64,000 bases of DNA from Cacconaster sp045601245 (GTDB lineage Bacteria; Bacteroidota; Bacteroidia; Bacteroidales; UBA932), in NCBI GenBank assembly GCA_045601245.1, contig JAZRZH010000026.1, forward strand, positions 7,168 through 71,167. The letters are read 5' to 3'. The notes beneath the pieces are model-generated. The model searched no databases. It was not told where the DNA came from and was given only the letters and a program-made list of their open reading frames with translations. Below, piece after piece: positions 44,367 to 53,071 of this stretch. Every line of letters starts with the position of its first letter. The first letter of the stretch is position 1. The translations under genes were made by a program, and so were the position numbers.

Positions 44367-46003
44367 AGAATAATAGCAACTCCTCCAGGGCTGCCATACT
44401 CATAGCGGTCTGCGCCATCATCGGTTTCACCGCCGGAATCATTCTCGGGCGGAACTCCAGGAAGCCGAAGAACGGCGAGCACACTATCACGATATGCGCC
44501 ACCACGGATATTCACGGAGCATACTTTTCGCAGTCATACACAGATGGAGAGGCCAATGAGACATCCCTGTCGAATGTCTCCACATTCATCGGCAAACTGC
44601 GTTCCGAAGGCATCGACCCGATACTGATTGACGTGGGTGATGCACTCCAGGGAGACAACGCTGCATATTACTACAACTATATAGACACCACCTCGGAGCA
44701 CGTATTCGCCTCAATAGCAAAGTACCTCAAATATGACGCGCTCGTAGTGGGCAACCACGATATCGAGGCCGGACCGGCCGTATACAACCGGATGAAATCC
44801 TGTTTCAAGAGATCATATCTCGCCGCCAATGCCATTATTTCTGACGGTCCACAGAAGGGACGTTCCTATTTCCCATCATACACGGTCATCAAACGTGACG
44901 GACTGAAGATTGCCATCATCGGAATGACCAACGCCAATATCAAGAACTGGCTTCCGGAAGAGAAATGGAAGGGCATGGACTTCTTACCTATCTCAGAAAT
45001 GGAACATCGCGTCATAGAGGTCGTCCGTACGAAGGTCCAGCCGGATATTGTGTTATTGGCCATACATTCAGGAACAGGCAATGGCTTCCCGGGCATCGAA
45101 AATGAGGCGCTGTATGTCGCAAGCAGCACAGAAGGCATCGACCTCGTCTTTTGCGGACACGACCACAAGGCTGGAACCCGAAATGCATACACAATCAATG
45201 GAACTTTCGTCCCTGTTCTTGATGCCGGCACCAAAGCATCCTCTGTAGCAGTCGCAGAACTTCACGTCAATGTCTCCAAGCACAAAGTGACCAGTATCAC
45301 CAAGTTCGCCAGAATTGAAGATATGAAGGATTACCCACTGGATGCCGCATACGACAAAAAATTCGAAAAGCAGTTCAACAAAGTCAAAATGTTTGCAAAT
45401 CAGCCGGTAGGTAAACTTACTGAGGATATTGATTTCGCAGAAGCGCTTACAGGGCCGTCATCCTACATCAGTCTCGTCCAGAAAGTCCAGATGGAGGCAT
45501 CCGGAGCTGATATATCCTTTGCCGCACCTCTCACATCCAAGGGAGGCATCAGCAAGGGGGACATAGCGTTCAAGGATCTCGCAAAAATCTACAAATTCGA
45601 AAACCAGCTGTACGTCGCGAAGATGACCGGCACACAGATCAAGGATTATCTCGAGTATTCATACGACACCTGGATTGGCAATTCCGCACCTCCATTCAAC
45701 TTCGACTCTGCCGACGGCATCATCTACGAAGTCAGAAAAAGTGCCGCCAAAGGCTCCCGCGTAAACATCATATCCATGGCTGACGGCACACCGTTCGAGC
45801 CCGGAAAGACCTACGAGGTGGCTATGACCTCCTACCGTGCCAGCGGCGGCGGCAACCTTCTCCGGCTCGGCGCAGGCATAGACCCGTCCACCCTGGAGAT
45901 CGTCCGCAAGTATGACGACATCCGGGACCTCATCGGCAAGTACATCAAAGACAATGGAACCATCACCACTGCCGTTTCCGACAACTGGAAGTGGGTGGAA
46001 TAG
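44363..46003 (+). CDS. Anchored 5'-nucleotidase / metallophosphatase (UshA-like)
   Basis: A 546-aa envelope enzyme that should release phosphate from nucleotides or UDP-sugars. One N-terminal membrane segment (about 10-29) anchors it. The metallophosphatase domain shows TTDIHGAYF, DVGDALQGDN, VGNHDIEAG and GHDHKAG (about residues 44-275), and the C-terminal 5'-nucleotidase domain has YKFENQLYVAKMTG and SYRASGGGNLL. It is translationally coupled to the upstream symporter. A hexanucleotide repeat and a strong hairpin follow its stop. Confidence 0.9.
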   Translation: MKNNSNSSRAAILIAVCAIIGFTAGIILGRNSRKPKNGEHTITICATTDIHGAYFSQSYTDGEANETSLSNVSTFIGKLRSEGIDPILIDVGDALQGDNAAYYYNYIDTTSEHVFASIAKYLKYDALVVGNHDIEAGPAVYNRMKSCFKRSYLAANAIISDGPQKGRSYFPSYTVIKRDGLKIAIIGMTNANIKNWLPEEKWKGMDFLPISEMEHRVIEVVRTKVQPDIVLLAIHSGTGNGFPGIENEALYVASSTEGIDLVFCGHDHKAGTRNAYTINGTFVPVLDAGTKASSVAVAELHVNVSKHKVTSITKFARIEDMKDYPLDAAYDKKFEKQFNKVKMFANQPVGKLTEDIDFAEALTGPSSYISLVQKVQMEASGADISFAAPLTSKGGISKGDIAFKDLAKIYKFENQLYVAKMTGTQIKDYLEYSYDTWIGNSAPPFNFDSADGIIYEVRKSAAKGSRVNIISMADGTPFEPGKTYEVAMTSYRASGGGNLLRLGAGIDPSTLEIVRKYDDIRDLIGKYIKDNGTITTAVSDNWKWVE

Positions 46004-46010
46004 CAGACTA

Positions 46011-46051
46011 TTTATATTTATATTTATATTTATATTTATATTTATATTTAT
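46011..46051. repeat. TTTATA hexanucleotide tandem repeat
   Basis: Six full copies of TTTATA plus TTTAT, without interruptions, 8 bases after the nucleotidase stop and before a terminator-like hairpin. It lies outside genes. Such a tract is prone to slippage, so copy number may vary between strains. Confidence 0.9.
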
Positions 46052-46071
46052 TACCTTATTACCATAGCAAC

Positions 46072-46102
46072 CGGGCCGGCCCAACTGAATTGAGCCGGCC
46101 CG
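46072..46102. terminator. Hairpin between convergent genes
   Basis: CGGGCCGGC (46072-46080) and GCCGGCCCG (46094-46102) form a perfect 9-bp stem; CAA/TTG can extend pairing inside the 13-base loop. It lies between the 3' ends of the nucleotidase and the YkvA-family gene and could end both transcripts, although no long T-run follows in either direction. Confidence 0.55.
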
Positions 46103-46110
46103 CATTGCAG

Positions 46111-46473
46111 CTATCCGAACCACTCCCTCAGTTTGGCATCGGCCTGAGCCTCATACTCCGGAGTTATGGACTCGGTGATGGCCTTGAAAGCCAACATCAG
46201 CGCAGCCAGGTCATCAGTGAAACCCAGTGCCGGAATGAAATCCGGTATCAGATCCACAGGCAGTATGAAATACCCCAACGCGCCGATGATAATGGCCTTG
46301 TCACGGACATTCACCTTCTGTGATTTCAGTGTATAATAGAGAACGAGCGCCATCCTGATGACATCCCTGCCCGCCTTCTTGGCGACCTTGCGGATCTTCT
46401 CCCACAGCCCGTCATCGGAATAATGCGTCCCGTACTTCGTAAGTTCATTGGTATCCTTTACTTCCTTTTGCAT
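46111..46473 (-). CDS. YkvA-family (DUF1232) protein
   Basis: A 120-aa protein with a DUF1232 core (VRDKAIIIGALGYFILPVDLIPDFIPALG, given in parts: RDKAIIIGALGYF then LPVDLIPDFIP, about residues 57-84), which is probably membrane-associated. Function unknown. It follows the decayed antitoxin copy on the same strand. Confidence 0.85.
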   Translation of the reverse strand: MQKEVKDTNELTKYGTHYSDDGLWEKIRKVAKKAGRDVIRMALVLYYTLKSQKVNVRDKAIIIGALGYFILPVDLIPDFIPALGFTDDLAALMLAFKAITESITPEYEAQADAKLREWFG

Positions 46474-46488
46474 AGCGGCATAAAAATA

Positions 46489-46653
46489 CTAAAAATGAGT
46501 CATAGACGATATCCACTCATCTTCCGGCTCCTCCATCGCCTCCAAATATGCGTCCGTATCTCCCCCGTATGCTTCCGGCACAGGGGGAAGTTCTGCAAAG
46601 AAACTCATAATGATGCCGTCTCTGTTTCCAATGGGAATAAAGTTCAACTCCAT
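46489..46653 (-). pseudogene. Decayed second copy of the vapB-type antitoxin gene
   Basis: The 54-codon frame starts MELNFIPIGNRDGII and then joins directly to MSFFAELPPVPEAYGGDTD and on to EPEDE. Compared with the intact antitoxin at 47919-48167, codons 16-51 are missing without loss of frame. The lost part is most of the DNA-binding domain. The next gene's first codons (ATGAGT) are followed by unrelated sequence, so the paired toxin is gone. The promoter region, including a TATATTTG element (46670-46677) and one ATTATAAC box (46703-46710), is kept. Confidence 0.75.
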
Positions 46654-46669
46654 ACGAATGCGTTTTCTG

Positions 46670-46710
46670 CAAATATAAAAAACCGGGGAAATTTTTGCGA
46701 AAATTATAAC
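46670..46710 (-). promoter_or_regulatory. Remnant antitoxin promoter and operator
   Basis: Minus-strand TATATTTG at 46670-46677 and an ATTATAAC box at 46703-46710 correspond to the promoter and distal box of the intact vapBC locus (48184-48224). The second box and the TTTG are lost (TTCG in the copy). Confidence 0.5.
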
Positions 46711-46717
46711 ATTATCT

Positions 46718-47485
46718 TTACCGACCTATGAGCGCACCGACCAGCGCAACTCCGCCGTAATGCTTCCAGTTGTCGTGCAGATACTTCGGGACGAGATACA
46801 GGGTCTCCCCGTCATAGTCCTCGTGGATGACGAGCGGAGTGTTGCGGACGAACTCTCCGTTGTGCATTCCGTCCTTGTATTCCCAGAAATCAGAATAACC
46901 TCCGGCTGCAATCTCATTGCGCAGCGCCTTCTCGAACAGAGGGGCCGCAATCTCCTGAATAGTATTGCCCGAGCCTCCCCTGTTGCGCAGCTTTGAAAGG
47001 TCGGAGTCCTCATACCTGATTTTCACTGCCGCCACCGCATACGGCCTGATATCGATGCGGCAATGCGAATAGCGCACACCTCCATCGACGTTCAGACCGA
47101 AATCCTTCCGGTACTCCGCAACCAGCTGTCCCCAGCTCATTCCATTGCGGGTATTCTTCTCCGCCGGCACGTAATCTTCATCGAAATAGAACACGCCGTC
47201 GCCCTTTTCGCCGACCCAGCGGCCGTTCTGCCCGGGCACCGGCTTGTGGATCTCCCAATAATTATCAAGGATGGTTTGCGTGACCTGAGGCAGCGAACGA
47301 TAATAATCATCGTCAGGAGCAACCCGCTCCCACTCGTCCACCATCTTCAGCAAAGTCTGCGACTTCACGGCGATGGAAGCCTGTCGTGACGAAAGAATGT
47401 CACTGCACTGCAGGATAATATCTTCATTCTGATTCATAGCACATTGAGTTAGAAGCAATGACAAAATAAGAGGTAATGGTTTCAT
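46718..47485 (-). CDS. Lipoprotein-like protein with possible LHH/HNH-type nuclease end
   Basis: A 255-aa protein with a short signal peptide and a possible lipobox (LLTQC, cysteine at residue 15). The last 40 residues (TPLVIHEDYDGETLYLVPKY, then LHDNWKHYGGVALVG) resemble the HNH/Endo VII-fold nucleases of the LHH/WHH type, which have H-x-D/H-G-x-LxLV and a final LHxxxxHxGG. If correct it would be a secreted nuclease, as in polymorphic toxins; the assignment is tentative because the first histidine pair is incomplete. It follows vapC by 27 bases. Confidence 0.45.
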   Translation of the reverse strand: MKPLPLILSLLLTQCAMNQNEDIILQCSDILSSRQASIAVKSQTLLKMVDEWERVAPDDDYYRSLPQVTQTILDNYWEIHKPVPGQNGRWVGEKGDGVFYFDEDYVPAEKNTRNGMSWGQLVAEYRKDFGLNVDGGVRYSHCRIDIRPYAVAAVKIRYEDSDLSKLRNRGGSGNTIQEIAAPLFEKALRNEIAAGGYSDFWEYKDGMHNGEFVRNTPLVIHEDYDGETLYLVPKYLHDNWKHYGGVALVGALIGR

Positions 47486-47512
47486 AAATACCACAGCAAG
47501 AAATAGAATCTT

Positions 47513-47926
47513 TTATAGGTCAGGATTCCCAATAGTCCAATCATCGAGCCTGATACCGTCAATCAGCGCGAAATGCCGGCTATCGTGGCTCACAACAGTC
47601 AAATTGTGCAATTTTGCAGTTGCTGCGATCAGCAAATCAAAGTCCGGCACTTTCCTGCCGGCGGCAATCTGCGCGGCCTTCATACGAGCAAACATATCAA
47701 GCACTTTGTCATTCACGGGCAATGCCCGGAATTTTGTGCGGCAGAATTCCAGGTTTGTCCTTTCTATCATATTTTGTGTCAGCTCGCAACCGGTCTGAAG
47801 TTCGGCCAGAGATATCTGCGACACAAAACAATTGTCAGGACCAGCCTCAACTATCCGCTCACGGATACCGTTGATTCCACGGCACATATCTATCAGCACA
47901 TTGGTATCCAGCAGATATTTACTCAT
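47513..47926 (-). CDS. vapC: VapC-type PIN-domain toxin
   Basis: A 137-aa PIN ribonuclease, toxin half of a type II system; VapC toxins cleave tRNA or rRNA. The catalytic acids are visible in LLDTNVLIDM (Asp near residue 6), SLAELQTG (Glu near 46) and DFDLLIAATA (Asp near 97-99). The ATG at 47924-47926 overlaps the antitoxin stop by 8 bases (ATGAGTAA), as is common in TA operons. The frame is open further upstream, but inside the antitoxin gene. Confidence 0.9.
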   Translation of the reverse strand: MSKYLLDTNVLIDMCRGINGIRERIVEAGPDNCFVSQISLAELQTGCELTQNMIERTNLEFCRTKFRALPVNDKVLDMFARMKAAQIAAGRKVPDFDLLIAATAKLHNLTVVSHDSRHFALIDGIRLDDWTIGNPDL

Positions 47927-48167
47927 CTTCCGGCTCCTCCATCGCCTCCAGATATGCGTCCGTATCTCCCCCGTACGCCTCAGGCGCAGGAGGAAGTTCA
48001 GCAAAGAAACTCATATCTGTCTCCTTTTCTTTTTTTGATAATGTCAGTTCCACGTCATCCTCAGAAACGAGCAGTACATCCCCGCGCTTCAGAGAAAAGC
48101 GCTTCATCAAAGCCTTCGGCAGAATAATGCCTTCGCTATTTCCAATGGGAATGATGCTCAACTCCAT
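47919..48167 (-). CDS. vapB: VapB/AbrB-MazE-fold antitoxin
   Basis: An 82-aa antitoxin. The N-terminal half (MELSIIPIGNSEGIILPKAL, then MKRFSLKRGDVLLV) is the swapped-hairpin AbrB DNA-binding domain. The acidic C-terminus (about 50-82, ending EAMEEPEDE) would wrap the toxin. It should repress its own operon through the palindromic boxes at 48199-48206 and 48217-48224. A decayed copy lies 1.4 kb downstream. Confidence 0.88.
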   Translation of the reverse strand: MELSIIPIGNSEGIILPKALMKRFSLKRGDVLLVSEDDVELTLSKKEKETDMSFFAELPPAPEAYGGDTDAYLEAMEEPEDE

Positions 48168-48183
48168 ACGACTTCGTTTTCTG

Positions 48184-48224
48184 CAAAGATAAAACTGCGT
48201 TATAACTTTTGCAAATATTATAAC
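48184..48224 (-). promoter_or_regulatory. vapBC promoter with paired palindromic operator boxes
   Basis: Minus-strand TTTG (48212-48215), 20 bases, TATCTTTG (48184-48191). GTTATAAC (48199-48206, self-complementary) and ATTATAAC (48217-48224) lie 18 bases apart on and upstream of the promoter, a layout suited to AbrB-fold autorepression. Confidence 0.6.
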
Positions 48225-48420
48225 ACAATTCTTCGCAGTTTAAAGCTGGGTCACACACAGAAGCAGGCTCACTTATTACATTTAAATCTGCTGCACCAAT
48301 AAGTTTCCCACAGCTGCGACGTGTGAAATGGCGATTCCGCTGTGCAGTGACAGAAATGCGGCATTGCCTGGGGCGGTGCCTTAAGGCCTTCTGCCATCCG
48401 CTGTGCAAGGTGGCAAAAGA
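48225..48420. other. Intergenic stretch between vapBC and surface-protein operon
   Basis: About 200 bases. No ORF of note, no tRNA and no clear terminator were found between the surface-protein operon end and the vapBC promoter, both on the minus strand. Confidence 0.3.
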
Positions 48421-51069
48421 CTAATATTCTGAAACGGGACGCACAGAGAGCCCGTGGAGCCGGGCGAATATCCAGTTGACCACGTTCACGCGGTCCGAAT
48501 AGAAGCTGAGGTAGCGAGCTGAATCTGGAGCGTACCATAGCGACGAAGACCAGTATATGCCAAGCGAGCCGGCCTCGAAGAGGTCTGTGCCTTCGCGGTG
48601 GCCTGCGGCAGGCAAAAAGATGCTATTGCCGTTCTTATTGCTTGTCACATTGTATCCATCCACTCCATTCTGCGTTGTCCAAGTCCAAGTACAATCGTCC
48701 GCTAATTCTGACCATTCCGCTTCTGTCGGCATACGCCATTTGCCGCCCAACTTAACGTGGGCAACATCGTCTTCCGGATCGAGAACTGTCTTGTTGTCGG
48801 GACTGCCGGTGCCGGACCAATATGACGACTGATTCGATGGAACGTACTTGGTCCAACCGGTTTTATTATCTGAACCAGTATGATATGGGCAATTGCTCCA
48901 ATCGAGATATATACTTGTGCTTGTTACATCCTCCAAACCGCCCCACTGATAATAACCACCGTATTGTTCCGGAGTGTCAGCGCCGAGGTTGCAGGTGGCC
49001 CACTTGACCGAGAGACCAAGATCGACGTACTCAGCGTAATACCAAGGATAATATTCCTCACCTGTCTTCCAGTCGAAGAACCTGACAGGACAAGGGATGC
49101 CGTTGTAGTAACCGTCGTTTACATACTTCACAGTCGCTCGGTTTGATACCCATTCCATTACTTCCTCGCTGCAGTAGATGTCAACGTAGCCAGGAACTAT
49201 ACCAGTCTGTGTGAGTGCACCGTCACCGGTCGGCTTGTTAGTGATACCGGCGAAGAAGCAGAGCGTAGAGCCTGTGCAGTTTGTACCGAGGAAGCCGTCA
49301 CCGAGACGCAGTGTATGGAGATTGAGACAGTTGTAGAAGAGGTATGTCTGTGAAACTGTGTTCTCTGTGTTCCAGCCTGTGCAGTCGATCTCGCTCGCCC
49401 GACATCCTGAGAACATATAGTTCAACATAGGCAGAGTCTCAACGTTGATACCGGTGCAATCGAGCTTGAGATTCTCAGAAGAGTGATAGAACCAGTCTGA
49501 GCAAGAGGCGATTGATGAGAAGTCAACGTCATCAGGGAACACGACCTTTGAGCAGTTGGGACAATCTGCAAAGACATAGGCAGTACTGGTGAGGTTCTGC
49601 AGGTTCCGCCACTTGGAGAGGTCATAGAGAGAGAGTTTGGTACCTCTGAAGCAATATCCGATATCCTGAAGGTTCGCCATATCGATCTCTTCCGGCCAGA
49701 GGATCTGAACCAGAGAAGAGTCATAGGCGAAGGCCTTCATCATTGTTGTATTATTGGCAAAATCGAAGCTTGAGAGGTCGAGTGTTGTGAGAGCGTAGTC
49801 TGAAGCGAACATACAATACATATCTGTGGCAGCTTCGGTATTGAGGGCTGAGAGGTTGGTAATGCGCTCCATTGCTGTGCAACCGTAGAACAGCATTGAC
49901 GCATCTTCGCCTGTTGCAAACTGGTCAGCAGGAGTGCTTATGACAACCAACCCGCTTGCTTCGCTGCGATCGAGGTAGATAGGGAACTCGGATCTTGCGT
50001 CCTGGATCTCGATACCGTCTGTGCAGCTGCTGTTATTCTGGAATACGATATCCCTGACTGAGGGGTCATTCACATTTACGTAATATTTGAGGGCCTCGAT
50101 ATCGACTGTTCCGCCAGCAGTGTATTGTGAAACATCGATGCCCTTGAGGTATGCGTTGAATACAGGACCAGCAGGGAGAATTGCATTGCCTTTTACAGGC
50201 GCAATATCAAAAGAAGCCTGAATTGGCTGCATCATATAAAAGACATTTCTCTCCACTGTCCTGGAACTTGTCACGCTCCTTGACATTGACCAGCCCTCGG
50301 CATTGGTAGCGGAAATATTGAAACCTTCACTAAAAACAGTCGGCGGGACGCAGAACCAGAATTCTGTTGGATTATCTTGTGACGGATTCAAATTGACACC
50401 GCTGCCACAATCAATCCAAATAGTATGGGAGGCTTCACCATCCATTTCGAGTATTGGATTCTGACCGGTCCTGGCCATAACATAAGCCGGACCGGCAATC
50501 TGTTCGCCATTATTACCTGTCAACGAGATGTTCTTGACAATGTCCTCTCCGTACATTCTGACTACTATATATCCACAGACATTCTTGAACGGAAGGAAAT
50601 AATCATCGGAGCCGGAGGTTACAGCAACCATTGTGTTGGATTTGGGAGCAAAACTGTTTTCAGCATAGCTCTGCACACCCGGGAGATTCAGACATATCGT
50701 TCCATCAGATGAAATACTTGCATTATCGTCATAAGGATATATTGCATAGTTTGTATATATTGTACTTTCAGAATCCTCAGAACTACTGTCGCCTGTATAC
50801 TCGAAATCCCCGCTTGTATCACCAGTGTTGCCAATGAAACTGTATTTCTTATTTGCAGTGGTTTCAAAGAAAACACTGATGTCATCACCTGCCATCCAGA
50901 GTTGCTTCTGATTCCCGTCAAGATATGTCCTTGTTTCAGGGACACTCTCCATACCTGCACTGAAAACAGGCAGTGGAATATCTTGTCCTTTGTCAACTGC
51001 GATATCATTAATTGTGCAGCTACTGATAACTGCAAATACAATAATGAACAATATTATCTTTTTCATCAT
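48421..51069 (-). CDS. Surface lipoprotein: fimbrillin-like, LRR and FISUMP domains
   Basis: An 882-aa lipoprotein (signal peptide with lipobox ISSC, cysteine near residue 18). The N-terminal 300 residues resemble fimbrillin-like domains (RTYLDGNQKQLWMAGDDISVF, FLPFKNVCGYIVVR in the middle). About 330-650 holds BspA-like leucine-rich repeats (TTLDLSSFDFANNT). The last 170 residues form a FISUMP domain (YVDLGLSVKWATCNLGAD, GKWRMPTEAEW, YWSSS, GLSVRPVSE). It is probably exposed on the outer membrane for adhesion (inference). It is the second of two related genes, 16 bases after the 654-aa gene. Confidence 0.8.
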   Translation of the reverse strand: MMKKIILFIIVFAVISSCTINDIAVDKGQDIPLPVFSAGMESVPETRTYLDGNQKQLWMAGDDISVFFETTANKKYSFIGNTGDTSGDFEYTGDSSSEDSESTIYTNYAIYPYDDNASISSDGTICLNLPGVQSYAENSFAPKSNTMVAVTSGSDDYFLPFKNVCGYIVVRMYGEDIVKNISLTGNNGEQIAGPAYVMARTGQNPILEMDGEASHTIWIDCGSGVNLNPSQDNPTEFWFCVPPTVFSEGFNISATNAEGWSMSRSVTSSRTVERNVFYMMQPIQASFDIAPVKGNAILPAGPVFNAYLKGIDVSQYTAGGTVDIEALKYYVNVNDPSVRDIVFQNNSSCTDGIEIQDARSEFPIYLDRSEASGLVVISTPADQFATGEDASMLFYGCTAMERITNLSALNTEAATDMYCMFASDYALTTLDLSSFDFANNTTMMKAFAYDSSLVQILWPEEIDMANLQDIGYCFRGTKLSLYDLSKWRNLQNLTSTAYVFADCPNCSKVVFPDDVDFSSIASCSDWFYHSSENLKLDCTGINVETLPMLNYMFSGCRASEIDCTGWNTENTVSQTYLFYNCLNLHTLRLGDGFLGTNCTGSTLCFFAGITNKPTGDGALTQTGIVPGYVDIYCSEEVMEWVSNRATVKYVNDGYYNGIPCPVRFFDWKTGEEYYPWYYAEYVDLGLSVKWATCNLGADTPEQYGGYYQWGGLEDVTSTSIYLDWSNCPYHTGSDNKTGWTKYVPSNQSSYWSGTGSPDNKTVLDPEDDVAHVKLGGKWRMPTEAEWSELADDCTWTWTTQNGVDGYNVTSNKNGNSIFLPAAGHREGTDLFEAGSLGIYWSSSLWYAPDSARYLSFYSDRVNVVNWIFARLHGLSVRPVSEY

Positions 51070-51085
51070 ATATCACATTTAATAA

Positions 51086-53050
51086 TTACCAACCCCAATC
51101 ACTGCCCTTCCGGGGACTTTCTATGCTGTTCCGATTACCGTTTCTTTCGTCAAAAACAGGGCGGACAAAAAATTGGCAACAAATGTTAATTCCTGCCATA
51201 TATGGAGCATTGTTAGGTTTTAGAACCGTCAGCCATGCATCCCATCGAGCTTGCTTACATATAGAAGAAGACCAATACAAACATTCCCGATCGTCATTGG
51301 CAGGAAAAAATACGCTATTCCCATTTATTATACTTGTAAACTTACATCCTTCAACACCATTCATTGTTGTCCATTCCCAAGTACATTTGTCGCGAAGCTC
51401 ATCGTATTCAGAGCTTGTTGGCATTCTCCAACTACCGCCCCACAAAACAGCAGCCACATCATCTTCCGGATCAAGAACATCCTTTGTTTCGGAAGGCTCA
51501 TATTTAGATTGTTTATCCGGTCCGCCGATATAAGTACTTCCCCAAGCATAACTATCACCGAACTCCCACGGCAAATCAGCACCCACATTGAAGGTTGCCC
51601 ACTTTACTCCGAGTCCCAAATCAACCATCTTATAAGCACCTGCTACAACTATTTCAGCAGCTGCAGGGATGTAGCTTGTACTGCGGTTTGTTGTAATGTG
51701 AGGTATCAACTGGCCCTGAGCGACATAAACGCTCTCCAAAGTCTCCATCGGAGAGCAATCCAGATAATCCAGTGAAGTATTCTTGCTAACATCAAGGCTA
51801 GTTAACTGGTTGCTATAGCAAGATAATAGAGTCAGTTCAGTATTCTTGCTAATATCGAGACTTGTCAATTGATTGTTAAAGCAGGACAATAACAACAGTT
51901 CTGAACTTTGGCTGACATCAAGACTTGTGAGTTGATTATTATAGCAATACAATGAATCCAATTGGGTATTCTTGCTAACATCAAGACTTGACAATTGATT
52001 ATCGCGGCATGAGAGATAAGAAATCTCAGTAAAAGATTCTATACCTTTCAATGACTTTATTTCTTTAGAACTACATATCATCCTTTTCACATTCTTGGCC
52101 TCTGTATAGCTAACCTCGCCGTCACCGTCCCTATCGAAGTTGTCCACGCAATAGGCCTTGAAGTTTGCATCCTCGAACTCGATATTTCCCAAACGTGTAT
52201 CAAATATCGCTTCCGTTGCAGGCATACTGTTGATAACGTTCCTTGGGAATGTCTTGCTTGAAGACACCTTCTTTATCATTGACATTCCCTCCTTATTCGT
52301 TGCAGTGACGGTGAAACCTTTGCTGAATGTGGTTGGTGGCACGCAGAACCAGAACTCAGTGGCTTCTTCTGCACTTTTGCCGAGGGCTAAGCCATCTTCC
52401 CCGCAATCTATCGTGATGCAGTCTGTTGCGGCATCCGACATTGTCATCTCAGGATTTTTGCCGTATTCGGCTACGACAGTTGCACTGCCGGCTATCTTCT
52501 CCCCTGAATTCCCTTTGAAGGTAAGGTTTATTACAGAACCTTCACCATAGAGCTTCACCACTAAGTAGCCGCAAACGTTCTTAAACGGCAGGAAATAGTC
52601 ATCAGCAGACGAGGTGACCGCCACCATTGTATTTGCCCCAACTCCAAAAGTGCCTGCTGCATAAGTTTGCACTGCTGGCAATTCGAGCGTTATCACCTCG
52701 TCATTCGACATCTTTGTAACTGATTGATAAGGATATACAGCATAGTTGGTGCTTATCGTATTGCCAGAATGGAAACCACTCACTTTAGCTTCCTCGAAGT
52801 CTCCGCTCGTACTACCAGTCTCACCTTTGAAAATATATCTCTGGTTATAGGTTGTTGTAAAAATTGTAAGCTCGTCCTCCGAACTCCACAGGAGCCTGTG
52901 GCTGCTATCAAGAAATGTTCTGGTAGATGCATCAACGAACGAAGCCGTAAATACTGGTGACTCCCCTTTATTGATACCATCCCCAAGGTCCTGCTGAATA
53001 CAACCTGTCATTAACAGCGCAGATGCGATTATTGTGAAAAGTTTTTTCAT
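51086..53050 (-). CDS. Surface lipoprotein: fimbrillin-like, EF-hand-like, LRR and FISUMP domains
   Basis: A 654-aa lipoprotein (lipobox MTGC, cysteine at residue 17). The N-terminal 300 residues are a relative of the same region in the 882-aa neighbour (FLPFKNVCGYLVVK). A calcium-loop-like motif DRDGDGEVSYTEA (about 310-322) precedes four to five leucine-rich repeats of exactly 21 residues (LDVSKNTQLDSLYCYNNQLTS). A FISUMP domain follows (about 480-635, ending FFVRPV). After that come about 20 extra residues ending GSDWGW, a tail unlike other FISUMP proteins and similar to the end of the 42-aa gene upstream. Confidence 0.8.
   Translation of the reverse strand: MKKLFTIIASALLMTGCIQQDLGDGINKGESPVFTASFVDASTRTFLDSSHRLLWSSEDELTIFTTTYNQRYIFKGETGSTSGDFEEAKVSGFHSGNTISTNYAVYPYQSVTKMSNDEVITLELPAVQTYAAGTFGVGANTMVAVTSSADDYFLPFKNVCGYLVVKLYGEGSVINLTFKGNSGEKIAGSATVVAEYGKNPEMTMSDAATDCITIDCGEDGLALGKSAEEATEFWFCVPPTTFSKGFTVTATNKEGMSMIKKVSSSKTFPRNVINSMPATEAIFDTRLGNIEFEDANFKAYCVDNFDRDGDGEVSYTEAKNVKRMICSSKEIKSLKGIESFTEISYLSCRDNQLSSLDVSKNTQLDSLYCYNNQLTSLDVSQSSELLLLSCFNNQLTSLDISKNTELTLLSCYSNQLTSLDVSKNTSLDYLDCSPMETLESVYVAQGQLIPHITTNRSTSYIPAAAEIVVAGAYKMVDLGLGVKWATFNVGADLPWEFGDSYAWGSTYIGGPDKQSKYEPSETKDVLDPEDDVAAVLWGGSWRMPTSSEYDELRDKCTWEWTTMNGVEGCKFTSIINGNSVFFPANDDRECLYWSSSICKQARWDAWLTVLKPNNAPYMAGINICCQFFVRPVFDERNGNRNSIESPRKGSDWGW
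51769..52030. repeat. 63-bp tandem repeats encoding the LRR
   Basis: Phrases such as TATTCTTGCTAACATCAAG recur with exact 63-base spacing (51778, 51841, 51967; a diverged unit at 51904), each coding for one 21-residue leucine-rich repeat. DNA identity between units is high enough for slippage or recombination. Confidence 0.75.
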
Positions 53051-53071
53051 AATAGATTTAATACTTGTTCG

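Noticed and set aside
45659..46123. Minus-strand frame of 154 codons with an Ile-Asn run, over the TTTATA repeat
   Set aside because: The Ile-Asn run only reflects the hexanucleotide repeat; the frame lies opposite the well-supported nucleotidase gene.
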